DNA from: CAVUBL01 sp963739795
GTDB taxonomy: Bacteria > Acidobacteriota > Thermoanaerobaculia > Multivoradales > DATKCC01
Direction of reading: 5' to 3'
Length of the DNA stretch: 64,000 bases
Assembly: GCA_963739795.1 (NCBI GenBank)
Contig: CAVUBL010000018.1
Span: forward strand, 41,382-105,381
The notes under the pieces were generated by a model. That model was not told the DNA's origin. It searched no databases and saw only the letters and a list, made by a program, of their open reading frames with translations. The position numbers and the translations under genes were made by a program. Shown here one piece after another: positions 38,301-44,300 of the stretch (the stretch's first letter is position 1; each line of letters starts with the position of its first letter).

Positions 38301-41300
38301 TGGAGCGGGGCGAGAACCAGATCTCGGTGGTCGCCGCCGACGGGGCGGGCAACCGGAGCAAACCGGCGGCGGCCCGGGTGATCTCCGGGGTTCCGCCGAG
38401 CGCGCCCACCGGTCTCACCGCCCCGGTGACGGACAAGCAGGTGGAGCTCGGCTGGAGCTTGAACCCCGAGCCGGACGTGGTCGGCTACCGGGAGGTGGTC
38501 GACGGGAACCCGAGGTTCTACGACCAGTTCACCCGTCCGACGAGCGCCACCGCCTCGAGCTACTACGACGACTACAGCACGCCGTCGCGGGCGGTCGACT
38601 ACTCGACCTACACCTGGTGGTCCCCCGATCCGACGCAGCCGGTGGACGGGCAGTGGGTGGCCGCCACCTGGCCCACGCCCCAGCTCCTGGCCGCCGTACG
38701 CCTCAACTGGTACGACTCGGCCTCCCGGGCCGTGGACTACGACGTCCAGGTCTGGGACGGAACCGCCTGGGTGACCCACACCCGGGTGCGAGGCAATGCC
38801 GAGGCGACGCCCGAGATCGACTTCGCCGACGCCTACCCGACGACCGGCGTGCGGATCGTCCTGCACGCCATCGCCGGCTCCGAGACCGAGGCCCAGTCGG
38901 TGCGCCTGGCCGACCTCAACGCCGACACCCGCCCGCTGGTCGCCTCGCCCCCCGACACCTTCACGCTCTACGACGGGTTGCACGAAATCTCGGTCTCGGC
39001 GGTCAACGCCTACGGCTTCGAGAGCGATCCGTCGGCGGTCGTGGACGCGCCGGTGGGCGACGCCCAGGGGCCCGACCCGGTAACCCTCGCGGCGACGGTC
39101 CAGGGCTCCGACGTGAGCCTCTCCTGGACCGAGAGTCCGGCCACGGACCTCCGCTACTACCTGATCTACCGCGACGGCGAGCAGATCGGTGCCCGCTTCG
39201 ACCTGGCGGACCGCACCTACGTCGACCCGGGGCTCGCCAACGGCACCTACCGCTACACCGTCGTGGGGGTCGACCAGGTGGGCAACCACGGGCCGGCGTC
39301 CAACGAGGCCGAGGCGACCGTCGACGTGGCGCTGCCGCCGGCGCCGGTCGCCCTCGCCGTGACCGACCCGGGCCTGGGCGACGCCCTCGACCTGGCCTGG
39401 AGCCCCGGTGCCGGCGAACCCGCCGCGGTCGCCTTCCGCGTGATGCGCTCGGAGACTGCCGGCGGGCCGTACTCGGCGGTCGGCGAGACCGCGGCCACCA
39501 GCTACCGCGACCGGGGCCTCACCGCCGGAACGACGTACTACTACGTGGTCGCGGGCCTCGACGCGGTGGGCAACGCGGGCGACGCCTCGGGCGAGGCGAG
39601 TGGCACTCCGGAGGACCGCACCGGCCCCGTCGCCGTCCTCCACTTCCCGGCGCCCCCCGGCGGCACCTTCCGGACCCGCGAGACCATTCAGGACCTGATC
39701 GTGGGCACCACCGAGGCGGGCGCCGCGGTGGAGGTCTACCGCAACGGGGATCTGGTGGGGCAGACGACCGCGTCCCTCGAGGCGAGCAGCCAGAGCGTGA
39801 CCTACGACGCCTACGGCGTGCCGCGGCCCTCGCCCGCCGGCGGCCGAGCCCTGCTCGACGACTACTACTCCCTCGACCTCGTCGATTTCGCCACCGGCGA
39901 CGTCAAGCCGGTGACGGGGCTCTCCTACACCAACGCCTTCTGGATGCCCGACGGCGACCGGCTGCTGGGGGCGGTCTACGACTACGACCTGGACAAGAGC
40001 GTCCTCACGACCTACCGCCTGAGCGACTCCTCGAGGCAGACGCTGGCGGCCCTCGACTCGGTGGACGTGGCGGTGCCGTCTCCCGACGGCGCCGAGGCGG
40101 CGGTCCTGGGCTACGACGGCGCCTTCTCGGGCCTGCTCCTGGTCGACCTCCAGAGCGGCGAGGTCTCCTCCCTGGTCGACGGCGGCTCGTACGACTTCGA
40201 CCCGGACAGCCTCGCCTGGTCGCCGGACGGCTCGCACCTCGCCTTCTGGCACGACGGGTCCACGGGGACCGAGATCGAGATCGTGGAGATCGCGACCGGT
40301 GCCGTCACCGCGGTGCCGGCGGTGCCCGGGGACTACGGCTACCCGTCGTGGTCGCCGGACGGTGCTTCGCTGGCCTTCACCGTCTTCGACTCCGGGAGCA
40401 CCTACTCGACGCAGCTCTGGCGCTATCGCCTGGCCGACGGCGTGGCCGAGCCGATCACCTCCAACGAGGAGGACCACTTCCTGCCGCGCTGGTCGCCGGA
40501 CGGCGCCTCCATCGCCTACGTCGGGGACTCCGAGCGCCTGGAGCTTCTCGATCTCGAGAGCGGCCAGGTCCAGGTGCTGCGCCAGATCGCCGACTGGTCG
40601 GGGGACCTCCAGTGGGCGCCCGGCGGCCACCTGGTCCTCCTCGACGCCGGCCAGCCGGTGCGGGTGACGCCGGCGGGACGGTTCGAGGTCCGCTCCGTGC
40701 CCCTCCAGGTGGGCGACAACACCTTCACGGCCACCGCCACCGACGATCTGGGCAACCGAGGGGCGATCTCTCCGCCCATAGTCGTCGAGCTGGCGACCGA
40801 CGCCAACGCGAACCTGACCGTCGCCGCCGACGACCTGACCGTCCTCCCGGCGGTCTCCCTCACCGGCCAGCAGGTTACCTTCACGGTCACGGTGCACAAC
40901 ACCGGGGTTTCGGGCTCGCCCGCGACCGACCTCGACCTGGTGCTCCTGCCGCCGTCCGGCTCGCCGCTCCCCGTGGCCTCCGGCCTCACCGTCACCGCCC
41001 TGGGACCGGCCGCTTCCCAGACCTTCACCGAGCCCTTCACCCTGCCCACCGTCGCGGGGCGCTGGACCCTGGTCGCCACCGTCGACCCCCGCGATCGTGT
41101 GCTCGAGGCCGACGAGGACGACAACCGAGCCGAGATCACCTTCCCGGTGCTCTCAGGCGCCGCCCCGGCGGTCTTCGTCGCCACCGACCAGAGCCAGTAC
41201 GGCGCCGAGCAGGACGTGACGATCGAGGCCGATCTGGCGAACGCCGGTGCGCCCTTCACCGGCTCCCTCGAGCTCACCGTCGAGGACACCGACGGCTACA

Positions 41301-44300
41301 CGGTGGAGGAGCTGCCCGCCATCGCGGTCCCCGATCTCGGCGCCGGCGCCCGGGAGCTCCAGCAGGCGGTCTGGAACACCGGCTCGGTCCTGGCCGGCGA
41401 CTACCGGGTTGTGGCTCGCCTCCTCGCGGGCGACGGCTCCGTCGCAGCGACGGGCAGCGCGCCGTTCAGGATCGCCGGCACCGCTTCCCTCGCGGCCGAG
41501 GTCGCCACCGACCGGGCGATCTACGACAGCGGCGCGGCGGTCCAGATCACCGGCACCGTCCGCGACGAGGCGGGCAACGGCGTGGCCACCGACCTCGTCG
41601 CCCACCTCACCCTCCTCGACGCCGGCGGCGCGACCGTTGCCGAGTGGACCGAGCCCGTCGCGGATCTCCTGCCCGGTTCCGAGGCCACGGTGAGCGAGTC
41701 CTGGTCGAGCGCGGGGGCGCCGACGGGCTCCTACCGGGTCCACCTCGACGCCCTCCACGGCGGCGCCGTGGAGGCGAGCGCCGAGACCGGCTTCGATCTC
41801 AACCCCATCGACCTGGGGGTCTCCGGCACCCTCTCCCTGTCGTCTCTCGTGCCGCCCGTGGGCACGCCGCTCGTGGCCTCCTACCAGGTCACCGACGGCA
41901 CGCAGGCGGCCCTCGCCGGCCTGCCGGTCCACCTGATCCTGGTGGCGTCCGGCGACGGCACCGAGATCGCCCGCCAGGATTCGACGGTCGACCTGGCCGC
42001 GGGCGCCACCGCCTCCGGGCAGGCGACTTTCGCCACCGACGACCTCGCCCTGGGGGACTACCGGGTGGTCCTGCGGGTCGACCTCGCCGGCGCCGACGGG
42101 GTCCCGGTGACCACGACCCTGGCGGTGGCGGGCTTCGCGCCGGTCGACGGGACGCCGCCGGAGATCCGGTCGGTCGAGCCCCCGGACGGTGCCTACGTGG
42201 CGAGCGCCGACGTCGTGCTCCGCGCGGTCGCCCTCGACAGCCTGTCGCCGGTGGACCTCGTCGAGATGAGCCTCGACGGCGGGGCCTGGCTGCCGGCCGC
42301 GGTCGAGAGCGCGCCCGACGGCCGCTGGAGCCGCGCGGCCTCCGGCCTCGCCGACGGCGATCACGCCCTCGAGGTCCGGGCGACCGACGCGGCGGGCAAC
42401 CAGGCCCTGGCCGAGTCCGCGTTCACCGTCGACACCGTGGCGCCCGAGGTGACCGTCACCGGGGTCGAGGACGGCGCCAGCTACCCCGACCCGGTGACCC
42501 CGACGATCGACGTCGTCGAGCTCCACCCTGCCTCCCAGGAGGTGACCCTCGACGGCGCGCCCTTCACCTCGGGCACCGAAGTCTCGGATCAGGGAGCCCA
42601 CGAGCTCAACGTGGTGGCCGAGGACCTGGCGGGCAACCGCACCGAGGTCACCGTCTCCTTCCAGATCGGCGTCGGCGAGCCCGAGATCGCGGCGAGCAAT
42701 ACGGCGACCCTGGCCAGCGACGCCGACGGCGACGGCGTGCCCTCGCCCGGCGACGAGCTGGCGTACGAGATCATCGTCGCCAACACCGGCGGCGCCGAGG
42801 CCACCTCGGTGGTCCTCACCGACCCGGTCCCGGCCCACACCGAGGTGGTGGCGGGCTCGGTGGCGACCACCCTCGGCACGGTGGCCACGGAGATGCCGGT
42901 GGAGGTGGATCTCGGCACGCTTGCGGCCGGCGCCTCGGCGGTGGTCACCTTCCGGGTGAGCATCGACCTGCCAGTGCCCGCCGGCGTCGATCGGGTGGAG
43001 AACCAGGGCCTTGTCACCTCGGCCGAGCTGCCGGCGGTGCCGACCGACGATCCCGCTCTGGGCGGCGACCACGATCCGACGGTGACCATGATCACCGCCG
43101 CCCCCGAGCTGGTGGCGGAGAAGACGGGGGCCCTGGCGGTGGACGCCGACGGCGACGGCGTCCCCTCGCCGGGCGACACCCTCGAGTACCGGCTGGTGGT
43201 TCGCAACATCGGCAACACCTCGGCCACCGGCGTGGCGCTCGCCGATCCGGTGCCCGGCCAGACGGCCCTGGTCGCCGGCTCGGTCGCGACCAGCCAAGGC
43301 ACGGTGACCGCCGAGAGCCCCGTGACCGTCGACCTGGGGGAGATCGCCGGCCGGGCGAGTGCCGAGGTCCGGTTCCGGGTGACCATCGACGACCCGATCG
43401 CCGCCGGCGTCCGGGAGGTCACAAACCAGGGCCTGGTCACCAGCGCCGAGCTCCCCGACGTGGTCACCGACGACCCGGACGCGGGGGGCGCCGCAGACCC
43501 GACCGTCACCGAGGTCTCGGCCGCGCCGGTCCTGCGGGTGGAGAAGGAGGCCTTCCTGTTCGGGGACCAGGACGGGGACGGAAAGGCCTCGCCGGGCGAC
43601 GTGCTGCTCTACCGGCTGACGGTGGCCAACTCGGGCAACACCGCGGCGACCTCCGCGGTGCTCACCGACCCGCTCCCGGAGCACACCGCCCTCGAGGCCG
43701 GCACGGTCCAGACCTCGCGGGGCACGGTCACCGCCGAGGACCCGGTCACCGTCGAGCTCGGGACGCTGCCGGTGGGCGAGGACTCGGTGGTCTCGTTCCA
43801 GGTCCGGATCGACGCTGAGTTCCCCACCGATGTCCTAGCCGTGGCGAATCAGGCGAGCGTCGCGACGGCCGAGCTGGCACCGGTGGCGAGCGACGACCCG
43901 GCGACGCCCGAGGCCGCCGACCCGACGGTCACGCCGGTCTTCATCACGCCGTCGATCTTGGTGGCCGACGTCTCCCTCGACGAGCACGCGGGGCCCGCCG
44001 TCTTCACCGTCTCCCTCTCCGAGCCGAGCAACCGGGAGGTGGACCTCTCCTACGCCACGACCGACGGCTCGGCCCTGGCCGGGCTCGACTACCAGCCGGT
44101 CTCGGGGACCCTGGTCTTCGCGCCGGGGGAGACGGAGACGCAGGTCGAGGTGCCCGTGGTGGACGACCTCCTGGACGAGCTGGACGAGACCTTCCGCCTT
44201 GATCTGAGCAACGCCTCCGGCGGCACGCTCGCCGATCCCCAGGCGACGGCGACGATCGTCGACGACGATCCGCCGCCCTTCCTGTCGGTGGATGACGTCA

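Noticed and set aside
25748..40897. An open minus-strand frame of about 15.1 kb opposite the giant gene.
   Set aside because: The translation is rich in Arg, Gly, Val, His and Asp without domain motifs. It is the antisense shadow of a GC-rich gene whose codons avoid antisense stops. Its last ~300 residues overlap the kinase region by chance.
37162..43818. A long alternate plus-strand frame (over 2,200 codons) within the giant gene.
   Set aside because: Composition is Arg/Pro/Gly-rich and without motifs; the main frame carries the domains.
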